Source of the DNA: Acanthaster planci
Taxonomy: Eukaryota; Echinodermata; Asteroidea; Valvatida; Acanthasteridae
Direction: 5' to 3'
Assembly (NCBI RefSeq): GCF_001949145.1
Contig: NW_019091515.1
Span: 157,926-221,925, forward strand
Length of the DNA stretch: 64,000 nucleotides
Position numbers and translations under genes: made by a program. Below, piece after piece: positions 1 through 13,300 of the stretch. Every line of letters starts with the position of its first letter. Positions within the stretch are counted from its first letter, which is position 1. Below the pieces are notes generated by a model. It did not search any database, was not told where the DNA came from, and saw nothing but the letters and a program-made list of their open reading frames with translations.

Positions 1-142
1 GTCACCATCACAGTGCCCACTGTCATCAGGTTGCCACAATGAGTGACATACAAGGTCTACTCTTTATATGTCACAATTGTCTTTTTTTGGGGGGGATGTG
101 ACCCCCGGAATCTCCCCCGGGGGAGGGGGGGCTATGCCACTG
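1..142. mobile_element. right end of a hAT-like MITE (cut by window edge)
   Basis: A long G tract followed by CTATGCCACTG at 132-142 resembles the right end of the complete element at 31409-31651 (GGATATGCCACTG). The left end would be outside the window or is too changed to see. Confidence 0.35.
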
Positions 143-1182
143 CTGGCCATTAGTACAAAAGTAAAAGAATAACTCACAAAATGTTAAAAATTCCATGCAG
201 CTATCAAAACACTACAATAATACATATTCCATTGACTAATAAATGAAAATACAAACCTTTAAAATTCGTGGGACGAATGTACATTTTGCAAGAATGTGAG
301 ACAATTATCGAAAATCAATCAAAAGGCAATTTTTTCTGCAAACTTTGCCCTCCATACAAATTGTAGGTAAAATGAGAGAGGTCTATATCAGAACCGAGTG
401 CTAAGCTTGCTCTTTCTTATGCAAACTGAACAAAAATTATTGCAAAAAAATATGGCCTTGTGACTCATTCTCAAAGTACAGGTCTTATACCCAATAAATC
501 CAGAGAAATTTGCACTTTAATCGTTTGGGTTGTAGCAAAGCTTCACCAACAGCCGATGGTACGCCGTTTTCTTAATCACCCAGTGAGAGGGTCCAGGCAC
601 AGAGGTTAATTGGAAGGGTAGCTGCAATTATTTTTTTCTTTTAAATACGAACCTCAAAATGCACCTTTGTGTCTCACTGAACATTTCAATTTTTGGTGCA
701 CTATTTCCAAGCATTTTTTTTGCTGCTTCTTTGGGGTTTCATGCAGAGAATTTCCATATTCATGAGCAAAACTGTGATGTCATTCCAGGAAGAAAACCAA
801 AATATTACTATGATTTGTGCATAAACACTCTTGCAATTCTTTTAAAGATTTTGCTGGCCTGAATTTTCTCTTTGGTGATTCACTGTTGTGTAGTGAATGG
901 CAAGTGCAAGCAATAAACCTTTTCTCTGAGATGTTTTCAGTGACTAAGTTCTGGGCTCGCTATTTGAACAGAAAAACCTATGCACCAAAGCATGTTGTTA
1001 CAGCAACAGTACCCTCAGTTTTCCAAGAAAGCATGGTTGATTTTAAAAGTAAAAAAGCGCACTTATCAATACATTTGACCTGACAGATATGTCAAATAGT
1101 GTTCATATGTCGAAGAGTAACATATTGCAGAAAAATTATGTCCAAGAAGAAAGTCACTACAGCTACACTTCAAAGATCTTAC
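1..1182. other. TRAF4 intron 6, partial
   Basis: No coding exon is recognised on either strand. The short frames here show no family match. Bases up to 142 look like the end of a small transposon, listed separately. Confidence 0.6.
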
Positions 1183-1338
1183 TCTGTGTTTGCATCCGTG
1201 CTGGACAAATGGGCAGCTTGCCATGGAGGAGGGGCAGGAATCCTTAATGTGCTTGTCAACTTCTTCCCTGGCTATCTTAGCCGAGTCGCAGCGGTTTGGG
1301 CAACAGACAGGGTACCGGGGACACTGATGGAGATGGCT
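1183..1338 (-). CDS. TRAF4: TRAF4 coding exon 6: last zinc fingers
   Basis: The exon encodes 52 residues (208-259), from SHLHQCPRYPVCCPNRC to FVQHGCKHR. The acceptor ends TTTGCAG and the donor is AGA then GTAAGA, so the next exon starts in phase 0. In human TRAF4 the following part holds the coiled coil and MATH domain; no matching frame is seen between 1 and 1182. Confidence 0.94.
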
Positions 1339-4300
1339 CTGCAAAGTGAGAGATGAGAGATGATGTTTAAATATTTACTTCAAGATACCCACACTTGACC
1401 ATCCAGAATTAGAGACCTTTTGTACTTAATAATGCATTTTGTAAAAGCATTTTCCTTTTCTTAAGTGGTGACCTATAGTGTTTATGTTTCAACTTGTTTA
1501 TGTTCCAACGTAAAACGTGTCTAAAAATGCAGAAATTTTCTTTGTTGAGACTGTGGTTTCCATGTTGCCCTGAAAATCATATACAGTACGACCTCTTTAA
1601 TGCAAACTCTTTTGACGAGGAATTGTTTGAACTAAATATCTGGTTTACCCATACTGAAAAACAGATGGACTAACAAATGAATATTGTGCCAGGCCTGTCG
1701 GCTGGGGGGGGTTCAAGGGATTCGAACAACCCCCCTCCCACTCGCTTCTGAGTTCGGCTTGTTGGGCTTTTTCTTTGTACTGAATATTTTAAATAGACCG
1801 TAATATTCAGCACCGTAATATTCGGCATACAAGCCACGGCTTATACGTTGATTCTCAAGCTCAAGGTGACCACGATTCTGCATATTAATTGAGTCAATCT
1901 CCAGTCATATGTACCGTCAGGAAGTTCCGGCAAATATCCCCATTTCAGGTGTTTCAAAGGGTTTGAAATCAATGTATTTTTGTTAAGTTAATTCAATATT
2001 GAAAACTGCAGTGCACAAGTCTTACATGCAACCTTCAGTTCGCGACAGACGTGAAACTTTTCAATGTTGTTTTCCAAAGCACATTGTGATAGGCCTTTGT
2101 ATAAAAATATGTATTCACAGTGCCGAAAGTTCCACTTTTGGGTTTGACAACCCCCCCCCAGTCTCTGGTCAGGCAACAGGCCTGTGTGTACACTTTAACA
2201 AGGAGAATTTTAACAACAAGAGGGTACGTTCACATCATTTTGACAGAGACCAAAACTTTTCCGGTATACAATTTCTCTGTGATAGTTATATGTTCAGGCC
2301 AATGGTCCAACCAGACTGGCAAACGGACTGCACAAATCGTAGAGCTAACGCTATCAGGATACAGGTAAGTCTTATCACTGTTTATTTGAAAAAGTCAAAC
2401 TTTGGGGGGATCTAAAGTTCAGATCTGGTATGTGAAAGAGAAAATTACAGTTAACGATGCCGGTTTTGGTTCAGTTCCCTCTAAACATTAGTCTCTGTCA
2501 ATGTTATGCCTTCGTGCTCGCAGACACAATGCAGTCAGATCATGGACTACATACGCCTGTGGATACCATTAAAAGAATCTAAAAATGGGTCATTATGTGA
2601 GGCAGCTGGGGGTCTCTCTGTGGGGGAGGGCGACTGACAGAAGAGGACTTTTATTATCACTTCTTTTCAACCAAACAGGACCACATTACATCTTAGTCTG
2701 TCTACATACACGTAGGCCACAAAATGCTATGTGCAGTTGGCAATGTGTGTTATGCTTTAGACTGAAAAATGTAGTTTTTGTTTACTTGTTCACATTTCTA
2801 AAATTTGACGGAATGTGTGCTCCATTTCCTTCAAAAAACAAGGTCATATGAAAAAACTTGCCACATGGCATCGCACGAACTGCATTGTTGTGGGACTGGA
2901 GCTAAGTAAACTGTTCAACATCAAAGGTTACTTGTAGACAATTTTGAAAGTACTGTACAAACTCGTAACCAAAAATTTGGAGGTATGTCATAGGTTTATT
3001 AAGCTAATTCAGGACTGCCAGACAAAATCAACCGGAATTCGCTGCAAAATTTCTTCGACTTTAGACCAGCAAAGATCTGTATAGAACACATTATAAATAC
3101 TATTGGAGAGCCTTAACTATGCTCTGAATGCTCCTACTTACATGCACATCCCCCTACTAGAATCATCACATGTACACACATCAGCCACATCAGAAAGACT
3201 GGCTATGGCTATACATGATGCGTGCCACTATGGAAGCTGCTTTATATCCCACAGACACACCTAGCTGTAGACTGAAGTAATACGGCCTTACCTGCAATGT
3301 GTCAAAAATGAATTCCTTGGCGCAGTACTTGCAGGGGACCTGTCTCTTGGGACATTCGTTCATCATGTGGGAGTTGATGTATCGCCGCTGCAGCTGTGCC
3401 CCACACTTGTTCTCACAGAAGACGACTTCCAGCTGACAACGCCCTGTGTGGTGCTGCAAGATCATGGGACCAAAGGAAAGACAGATAAATATAGACTATC
3501 CCAGTATCCCTTGAGGACTGGTTGGTTTGTTGACCAAAGAAGCTGGCAAAACAGCCAGCCAAACACTTTCACTAGACTGTATCGATATACTACATCATAC
3601 CAACACTTCTATGTACATGTAGCTAATAGTGTGGAAACCAGCAAAACCACCATCCAGAAAATTAAACTTGCTTATCTTCTGACTATACCTTGCTAATCAG
3701 CCACTCGCCTGACCAACAAAACCACTGAACCACTGACCAATCTACTGCCAAACCAGTCCATCCAAGAGTCAATCCACAGGCCAACCAGCCAATCCACAGG
3801 TCAACCAGCCAATCCATGGTCAACCAATGACTGAGCAGCTGATCAACTGGCCTAGTAGCCGCTGTTTATCTCAACTAGCCAATGTTCTAGCCAACAAAAT
3901 CAACATGATGGGTAACTATTTAACTCACAGGTCAAGTAGCCATTTCACTGGCCAGCTTTAACCAATCCACTAGCCAGCTGCCTATTCAGTGGCCCACAAT
4001 CCACTTGACAAGCCAATTGATAAATATTGTGAAAGTGAGATCTTTCCTTACATCCATTCTCTGTCCTGGAAACTGGCCGCCACAGAACTCACAGGTTGAA
4101 TTTCTCTTGGGACAGTCAAACTGCCTGTGATCCTTCAAATGGTTCCTAGCAACCATTGCCGAGCAGTCTGTGCAGGCGGCCATGTTGTATGCACAGGACT
4201 CCAGGTGGGGCTACAATGAAAACAGAAAACAAAAGCGAGAAGATGAAATGAGCTTTTCTTAACCAAACTCTGAAAGCAGTAAATCGGGTAATCGATACAA

Positions 4301-7300
4301 TACATTAAAAGTGATGTTTTGCGGCAACTTTTCTGAAACACTTAGACATTTAAGACACTGTGATTTATGCGATAAAAAAACAGAGTTTCAACAGCCAGGA
4401 CTGTCAGCTCACAACAGTTTATTTCCTCCTGAAATTGGGTAGAATGAGCAACTGTACCCTGCTTTCAATTACCAACATCCCACAAAGAAGTATAAAGAAA
4501 TTTCGAACATACAGAGCCTATAATTAAATGGTCAAAGCTCTCTCATCACAGAACAGTTTGAGAGATATCCAATACCAAAGAAGAAAGCCGCTTCAGCAGA
4601 GGGCTGTATGCAAGCACTTTCAAATGCTCCAGTGACTTTTATGGCATGTCTCATTTTTTATACCTACCCATTCATCTCAACCCATAAATATCCAGGAGTG
4701 TATATTTACTATGCTTTCAGCTTCAGCGACCATTATTTAACGAGGTCTCTAAAGGCACATGAACGACAGCATAGGAAACCAAATTCAAGGCTCCATAATC
4801 ATTTCTACATGTGTGCATGTGTATGGCAATATGTGGCAGTGTGCTTGAATGACCAATCCAAGTCTGTCGATGCACGCTTGGGTGACTTCAATTCTTTCCT
4901 TCACCACTAACATCTCATCATTCAATCACAGCAAATCATTACATCCATGATTGTGCAGTCCACCGCCAGTGTACTTTCGACAATGATGCCTAATGTACAC
5001 ACAGAAAATTATGCATTCCAAAAAACAGTTTCTGCATAAACCTGATGCACCACTCTGTGTATAAACAAAGAAATTCTTGTTTAGTTTTCTGACCCACTTA
5101 AAAGGGGCTTCACATTAAGGTAACCATGTTAGAAACATTCTTTGGACAGAATCATTTCATCACATACAAAATGTGCTCCTATGTTTTGGGACATACAATA
5201 AATTAAAACTTCCAAGCCACTCTGTGAATGATACCTCTCAAGTGTTACATGTTTACATAAGGCCAACTGTGTAAGCATGACGACAGTTCCCTTTCCAGCT
5301 TTCTCCACTCAAAAAAAAAAACACACACACACACTGGCACAGGAGCAATAAACACAGAAATGTGGGCTATTGTAAATAGAGAAAAACTGTCACTGGGACC
5401 GTGAATGTTTGAACTGAAACATGGATGACAGGGCTGCCCTGCTTTCTCAGATCAAACAGTGACAGGCTGTTTGAAGAGAAACACGAGATGGTTTGCACAG
5501 CGGAGGAAGTTCAAAGAAAGAGAACAATTTTTATGGGCAGACTGTGCGATAATCTTGCCCCCAGAATTATGCGGTGCAAATTTTATTGCCTTCCTGACAA
5601 TTTTCAAACAGGAAGAAATACTTGGTGGGAAAATGACCTTCTTCCACAAATCTTTCGCCAGTAACTGCTTGCCATACAGCATTTTATGAATTACAGAAAA
5701 GAAGACACTACCTCACAACCCCTGTACACAAGACAATTCAAAGGGTGATTTTAGGGAGACAAATTAAAGTATAAATCATGGTACTTTGGTGTGACTCATG
5801 CAAGGCTTTTGTGTTTTAAAAGCACTATATTGTGCAATAACATTAGTTTGTTGAACAAATGTTAGTTTCACTTTTAATTTCATTATGTTCTATTGTATGT
5901 ATTTCAATAAAGTAGCAGAGTGATAAATCAAAATCATCGCCAATTTGTCTTTTGTCTTTTGGGGCTAGACATGACTCAAGTTGAGCAACAAATGTTGAAA
6001 ATGCTTTGTAAGGTTCCGTTCGAGCCATTCTGTCATTCAAGCCATTCATGTCTGAAGTTAATCTCACCCATTTTCCAATAAATAACTATTGTTAGCTCTC
6101 TCGTTCGTCTTATAACATTATTTCTCCATTTTGCCTTGGACGTAATTCAGATTACTGAATATCAAATACATGTATACATTTTTATTGTACATAGCCTACT
6201 AACCTATTTTATTCATTTTCATTTTTATACATGTATATGCTTTCATATTTGTGTTTATATACGGATTTATTTTTAACGGTTTTATGTTTGTTTTAACTAT
6301 ACCTTTCTCGTAAATTGCAATTTCCCTTGCTGTTGGAACTGGTTAATAAATAAATAAAAATGAATACATTTTGTGTTTCAAGTACAAACTTTTCGCTTAC
6401 AGCATTTAGTAGTTATAATCCCTTTATGATAAGGGTATTACTTGTTACGGAACCTCAACAAGACATGAAGCACCCCAGCAATGGTGATTAATCTAAATAT
6501 ACATACAGACCATTCTCAGTTTGCCAACGAGATGTATGGGTGGCTCAAGTTTTCCCTTTGGTTAGTTTGGATTTCACCTCAATTTTGTTTGAAATTTATA
6601 TTTGTCCAATTAATATTAAAGAGAGTTGTATTTTCATCTAGGGTTACGTCATAAATGATGGCAAGCCCCTAGTTTTAGGAGCCACTTGCAGGAAAAACAC
6701 AGCTGTGTATTAAAAAGGAGACGATCCTATTGGGTTGGAGTACAATAGCTCTCAGAAGAGATTTTGACAGAAGGTATCAGTGAATAACCAAGATCCACTC
6801 AACCTTACAACATGCCATGCATGACCACGACACCTCCTTATCCAACCACACTAGGGATCCTTACTGCCTCCTGTACCTCGGTCCCCCTCCAACCCCCCCT
6901 CCCCCATCAGACAAGCCGTCGCCCGAAGACACCAACCCGCACATAATGGTGTCCAGGTCAGGTACCAAACCCAATTACAGACACTCAGGGGTCCTAATCA
7001 GATCTGCCAGCCAGTGGCGTCTAGCCGCTGGACTGTGCAAAATGAATCGGAAAGGAGATGGAGTGATACCAAGTGCGTACACACTCAAGGCAAGTTTTTT
7101 TTTTCATTTCAATAACTTCAAACATGTTTATTTTTTCATTAGATACAGCTGGGTATGCAATCAATATGCGGAACCCTATAAACTCAAACAGCCCTCTGAA
7201 GTAAGTACATAAAGTTGCGTCCATATTTTTTTCTTGGCTGATAGACTAAGCTGGGGGGGGTAAAGTCAGACACCACAGTACAATTTGAAGGCAGAGCCAC

Positions 7301-10300
7301 ATGTATCGTATCGCAGATATCGTCATAGCAGTGCATGACAAGATGAAGGTCACATGATCACATTTTCTCCTTATGGAGGGCCATCTGCAAGGGGTGCACA
7401 CATACATGTTTGTCTTTCCACAGTCCCCCCTCCAATCCAGATTTGTCCCGCCCCCATTCATGTCAGAAAAATCATTGTCAATGTTGGTGGCGTGCACGTA
7501 GTGGGATGCTGTTTACGTAAAGGCCAAATAAGCATGCTCCTTCGAAGAGCCCGCTCATTGATTACTTGACCTGCACCAACACTAATGGCTGTGCCCTTTG
7601 ACACAACGCAGCAAATATTCCCAAACCGATGCATGCATGTATACACATCATTCTATTTTGAAGACACTGTAGAAAATATAACGGCACAATATGTACAGAG
7701 CAGCATACTGAGGCATTGGGTCATATGGTGAAGGATACAAGAGGCTGGGTTAAAATAATGCTTTTAAATTTCCATTGTTCGATCCCAGTAATGAGTGTTT
7801 ACAACAGTTCAAATCTGTTATTATGCAAATCAATTCACCTTTTCACCCAGATCATGGGTAATCATGTAGTAGTTATCCTTTCACGGCATCACGCCCACAT
7901 TTATCCTTGTATCAAGCACAGCTGTTTGTCAGTGCTAAATTATTACACTTCATAAAAAAATGATGGAACTATTGTTATCCCTGTGATGACTGAATTGCCT
8001 AGAGAAGTGACTGGCCGTGACATCAAGATATGCTGTAAAATTTGACAGCTTTAGAAATAAAAACTAGTGATAAAAAATAAAACTGCCAATCATCGACAAG
8101 AAATATTGTTGATCAAAGCTGACACCTTGACAGGCCTGTGGATAGCAGGGGACTTCAGAACTGGGCATATTTCTCTTGAAATGACATTGGACATTCTACC
8201 AGACCCCAGGTGCTCAAATCCCCCAAGGCAGACAGGGTCTACAACCACCCAGGGACTGGAGAATGGTGGGATCATTATCAGTCACCAGTTAATGGGCCTC
8301 CTTGGTCAATGTGACAGGAACCTGTGTAAGGCTGACTAGGAGGTTGGAATGGGGAGTGGTGCATGGACAGATCCTGAAGTAATTTTTTTTTTGGGGGGGG
8401 AGGGGAGATGTGTTTTTGGGAGGCCAAAAATTTTGAATTCTTTCAATGACACCTCTAATGGCCTTTCAGAGGGGTGAGGCTACATTGGTAGCTTTTTACC
8501 GGAAGGGAAAAGATACGGACTAAAAAATTCTCCTTTCTCTCACTATTACAAAAACATGACTTTTTATTTGAAGGGGACAACAGGACAATTTTTACTTTCA
8601 GCAAAGAACAGATTACCAGCGTAAATGACATGCTATGTATGACTTGTGACCAGTTTCCCCAATGAGTTTTATGCTAAGGAGGAAAGTTCTCTCTCATAGC
8701 ATAGCCTGGAGTGGCTTGACCATGGGCAGATAAACTTGAGCAAACAAGAGCTGAAAAGATGAAAACTTATCTATATAAGCTAACTTATAAAAGCTTTACA
8801 ATTTAGACATTTGAAACTGCTTGGACACATTTCTAGGCTTATTTGATGATATTTATCTCGACAATAGCTCTTTTTTTAACCATCAAACTTCTACTGATAT
8901 CATGAGGCTGCATTTTACTGGATGTGAAGTATGACTTTTTGAAAAAATCAAAAATCGGTACAAAAACTGCAAAAATAAGAGTAAAATCACCCTTCTCCAG
9001 ACGAGTGGAATTTTCCACGATGTTTCAAGATTTGTACGTACATTAACATTCGAAAGAAAAGGACAAGGAGTCAGGCAGCTTCACACAACAGAGAGCTGTG
9101 CTCATTCAAAAGAGACGATGGCTACTGCATACAACCTTCAGTTTTTTTCCAGGCATCCATATGTAGACCATAAGGCTGATGATCCAACACTGTCATATGA
9201 TATACACAGACTCCATACAGTAACAAACCATTAATATTTTAGAAGCACTCGGCAAGTTATTACAGTCTGACAGCTTATTAGAATAGAGAACAAGACCACA
9301 CACAAGGAAATAAGCTGCACGAAAATGGATTGTCCGTTTTTGTGCACACTTTGATGTACAGCGTGGCCACAGACCCCACGACTCCTGTGTGCCTTTTGCG
9401 GATAACCGAGGCGTGAGTTTCGCAGATGACCCTCCGTGCGGGTGCCAAATCGCATCATTTATGCATGAGATTTTAGAGATGGTGGAAACTCCAGAATGGG
9501 CTGACAAAACTGACTCTCTTTGGAAAGCAGCTAAATTGAAAATTAATCTGCTTTTTCCACACACTTTCATGCCATCATTGCGACCAAAAATATCCTTCTT
9601 GGAAATGTTTTTGTGACCTTTTAGGCTGAGAATAACTTCTTTCTAGAATTGTTGGCACTTATATTAATTCCCTATATAACCACTACAGCACCAGCTCTGA
9701 CCAAATAAAGAATGGAGGTTTGTAAAAGCAAGTTTGAAAAACTAAGGCTTAGGTGAAGTGTATTAAATTTGTAGAAACAAAGTACCAAGTTATGTTTTAT
9801 TTCACTGGTTAACAAACAGCAAAGGAAACCAAAGAAACACAAGTGATACCAAACTATAGCTATAATTCCCATCGGAAGAGAAATCTCATCCAACAAAAAT
9901 GAATTACGGACTGCACCTTGCTCCGTGCTGGAAAACACATCCCATGATGTCTGGGAAATATTCTTGGATCTCTTTACAAATGAACAATTTCCAGCTGAAC
10001 AAAGGAAGTATTGTTTTGACAATTCCGTCCTTGCCTACTGCATGAATAAGGTACATGTACAGTACGGAGAGCTGTGCTTCATTATGAAACTGAACGAAGG
10101 GCTCAAGGGCTGATGGAATAGACATTTAGATCTTTCATGATATGCAGCAGATATGCCCATTTCGGAGGTACTGCAAGATCCATGTGCATAACTACACAAA
10201 TTAGGGGCATCACACACACTATGAACTTGCATGTACATGTAAACATATGTATGTGTTCATTCACCGTGACTTTGTAAACACCGGTTCCTCTTTCACCTGA

Positions 10301-13300
10301 TATGAATGTCGGTCAGGCTCCACTGCTCACAGGAAAATCATCTGCCAAGGTCATCACAATCCAGGTTTGATTACAGATGACAAAAACACAACCAACAGAA
10401 GAGCAAGTGTGAAACAGCCTTTCTTCTCCTTGTTATTGTTCCGCAATGTACAGTCCATACCATGGAGTTCCATAGTAAAACTGAATCAAATACGACTCTC
10501 TCTGAAAAGGTATACACAAGTCACAAGTATGACAAAATCAGTTTATGTGCAAGGTTGGAAAGCCCACAATGTTAGCTTTCATTCAGTGTGTGGCAGATCT
10601 CAATTTCCCATTCCATTTCAGGGATATGCTTTGTCTTCATATCAATTGTTTTCTACTCGTATTAAACTTACAAGTGAGAAAACAGGCTTTGAAAATGTTG
10701 AGTCGGATATGGACTTGGGCTGGGAGGATACACCTTAATCCATCCTGGCAACCAACTTGCTCATTTTGAACACTTCTGTTCATGGAACCTGAAACTCTAT
10801 TATTGAAAGATGTCATTTCTGACAAGAAATGGCATTCCGCAAAGGACTTTGTCATATCAACTTTTGAGCGGGCTGTTGCACACAAAGGCATGGCGTAACT
10901 TATACCACCTTTTCCTGGAGTGGGTTGCAAATTAGAAACCAGAAAACACCTGCTCCATATTTCGAGAACCGGATAAAGCAAAATGATAACAGGCCAAGGA
11001 AACGAACAATCAGCGGTGCATTTCTGTACCTAATTTATCAGAAGTGTTGAAAACAAGAACGGAGTCAAGTCCTAACAGATGCCAGGTAACAATATATTGT
11101 AATGACATAAGCTCACACCAGAAATGCTGTTTTGTTGTCCCAAGCTGTCGCCAAATGAGACCAAGATGAATGATGTTTAGGAAGATGTTTCCAATACTGT
11201 CCAATTCCAACCCTCCTCCCCCTTTGTATACATGCAATCCTTACTGAGTTACGTGTTCGCTCATTTGGGGTAATGCATGCCAACAAAGATATGATATCCA
11301 GATGAGCATGGGGAGGCTGCAGGTGAAATTAAAGATGGCTGCTGGTCTCCACAAAGCGTGAAGTTACAGTTTGTTCCTCTGAACAAGAAAACTCGCTACA
11401 ATGGGGTGTGGTGCCCACGTGTCCACTGTAGCTTTCCGCGATAGTAGCCAACCCACAGTGTGTTCATGCTGTTTAATAACACCCGAAGTAATAACACAAT
11501 CTTTTTGTCTAATACGAGATGAAGACAGTATTGCATCTGGTGAGTAGCCTTTCGAGTGACTTGTAATCAAGACTTTCATTTGAAATGGAAACCGCACACA
11601 GCTAAATGAAACTTCTTTTCATCAAAATATCAAGCGCTGGAAATGTGATGCCTGCATTTCAGTCACTTCATAACCTAGCAAGTTTTGGTTACCCTAGCTC
11701 AAACCTTCCACCATCCTCCAAAACTCGCCAGGAGATGTGGGAGGATTTTGCAGAATCGAAGGAAGGCACAGCCCAGCTACTGTAACGTGGCCACTCTAAC
11801 TGGTTCAGCAGTTCCACCAACAGTGAATGAAAAGCATAAAACAAAGTCACTGGTTTCCTGCACAGTGGAGAATTTGGAAGGTTCCTACGTGTAGCATCAA
11901 TCCTTAGGCAGACCATTTTTTGAATGACACGTCCACAAAAGCAGTGATCAGCACAGTTATAGGCATACAGCTTGCTTCGGCCTTTAAAATATGTGCTCAA
12001 ACTGTACATTTTAAATATCAAACAATTCTACAGCCATTTCTCAATTTCAAGAGGGTGCCGAGGAAAAAAAAACCAGATACATGTGCAGTCAGATACATTA
12101 CGGAAACCTGCTGACCAAAAGTACACAGACAAATTAACATTTCAATAAGGATGACATTCCCATCACTCACTTGTAACCAAGTCCTGTTGCCAGGGCAACT
12201 AAAGGGAGCAGGAATTATCATGCAAATTGTTTTTCCTGTGCCCCTTATTCTCACCTTGAGTATTTTCAGCTTATCCATCCACTTGCAGCCGTCCTTGTAG
12301 AAAGAGCAGCGGACAGCCAGTGACATGATCTCCTCTGACATCTTGTCATCGGGGTAAATCTGTCAGATTTATCAAGACAGGGAAACAAAAGAAATAAAAT
12401 GCGCACCGGTTGAGGGGCTGGTGATGACGTTCCACACAGGGAATTGCACGTGCCATAAGTCTTTGTCCAAGGGTTGAAATATATTACTAGGATTAAATTT
12501 CAAATCTGTGTGGACACAACAATGGCTACTGCAGAATATTATGTGACACACTGAAAGCAAAATATAAATGCATGCATTATCCCTAACCATTTGAACGATT
12601 TGAACCAGAAAAAAACAAAAATCATTTGGTACATCTTTTATTTATAAAGCAAACATTGGTCTTGTGCTATATCTGTTATAAATGTCAAAAAGGCATATGC
12701 ACTGAATAATGACACGTAGATTATTACATATATACAATTTCCACAGCTTCCGAAGCTCGCTCCGAGGCTGAGCGTGAGGTCTGGTTACTCATAGCGGTAG
12801 TCAGGGTTTCAGGCTGTGCATTTGACAACTGACGAGCGTCCACATTTGGCCTCAATGAGAAAAAAGGGCCTCCAAGGTGATGACAGTTTGATTATTTTAC
12901 ATGCATTTGTGTGACAAACAAAAAGTGTCCAAAATTGCCTGTAATATGCTCAAAAAGATGCAAAGACGTACATTGCAAGTAGCAACAGTCTGTCTTAAAA
13001 GCAAGAGCCAGTGCTGAACTGCATCATCATTTGTTATATGTTCTGTGGCCTGAGTTACACGGCTCCGAAGAGTGACATCCGATGTTGGGGTAAAGCCTCA
13101 GCATCAACCTTCAGCGCAAGAGTGTCTCAAGGAGGGCGCGGCAAAAAAATACACCGATGACTGACATTGCGAATTAAGGAAAGGACAAGAGAGCGAGGAG
13201 AGAAAAGAGGATGAAGTCAGACTAAAAAAGGAGCAGGAGCTGAGTGACAAAGAAGCAAATAAATTATGTGAAATCTCCTGGCAAAGTAAGATGGAAATGG

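Larger units (their letters stand above)
4211..12254. other. TRAF4 intron 3
   Basis: This 8.0-kb intron shows no recognisable gene on either strand. It has an A/CA simple repeat at 5311-5335, a LINE-like tail near 6300-6360 and G tracts near 7250 and 8390. The many short frames look random. Confidence 0.7.

Noticed and set aside
5843-6067. Short minus-strand frame near the LINE-like tail as a transposon relic
   Set aside because: No reverse transcriptase, endonuclease or gag motif is visible.
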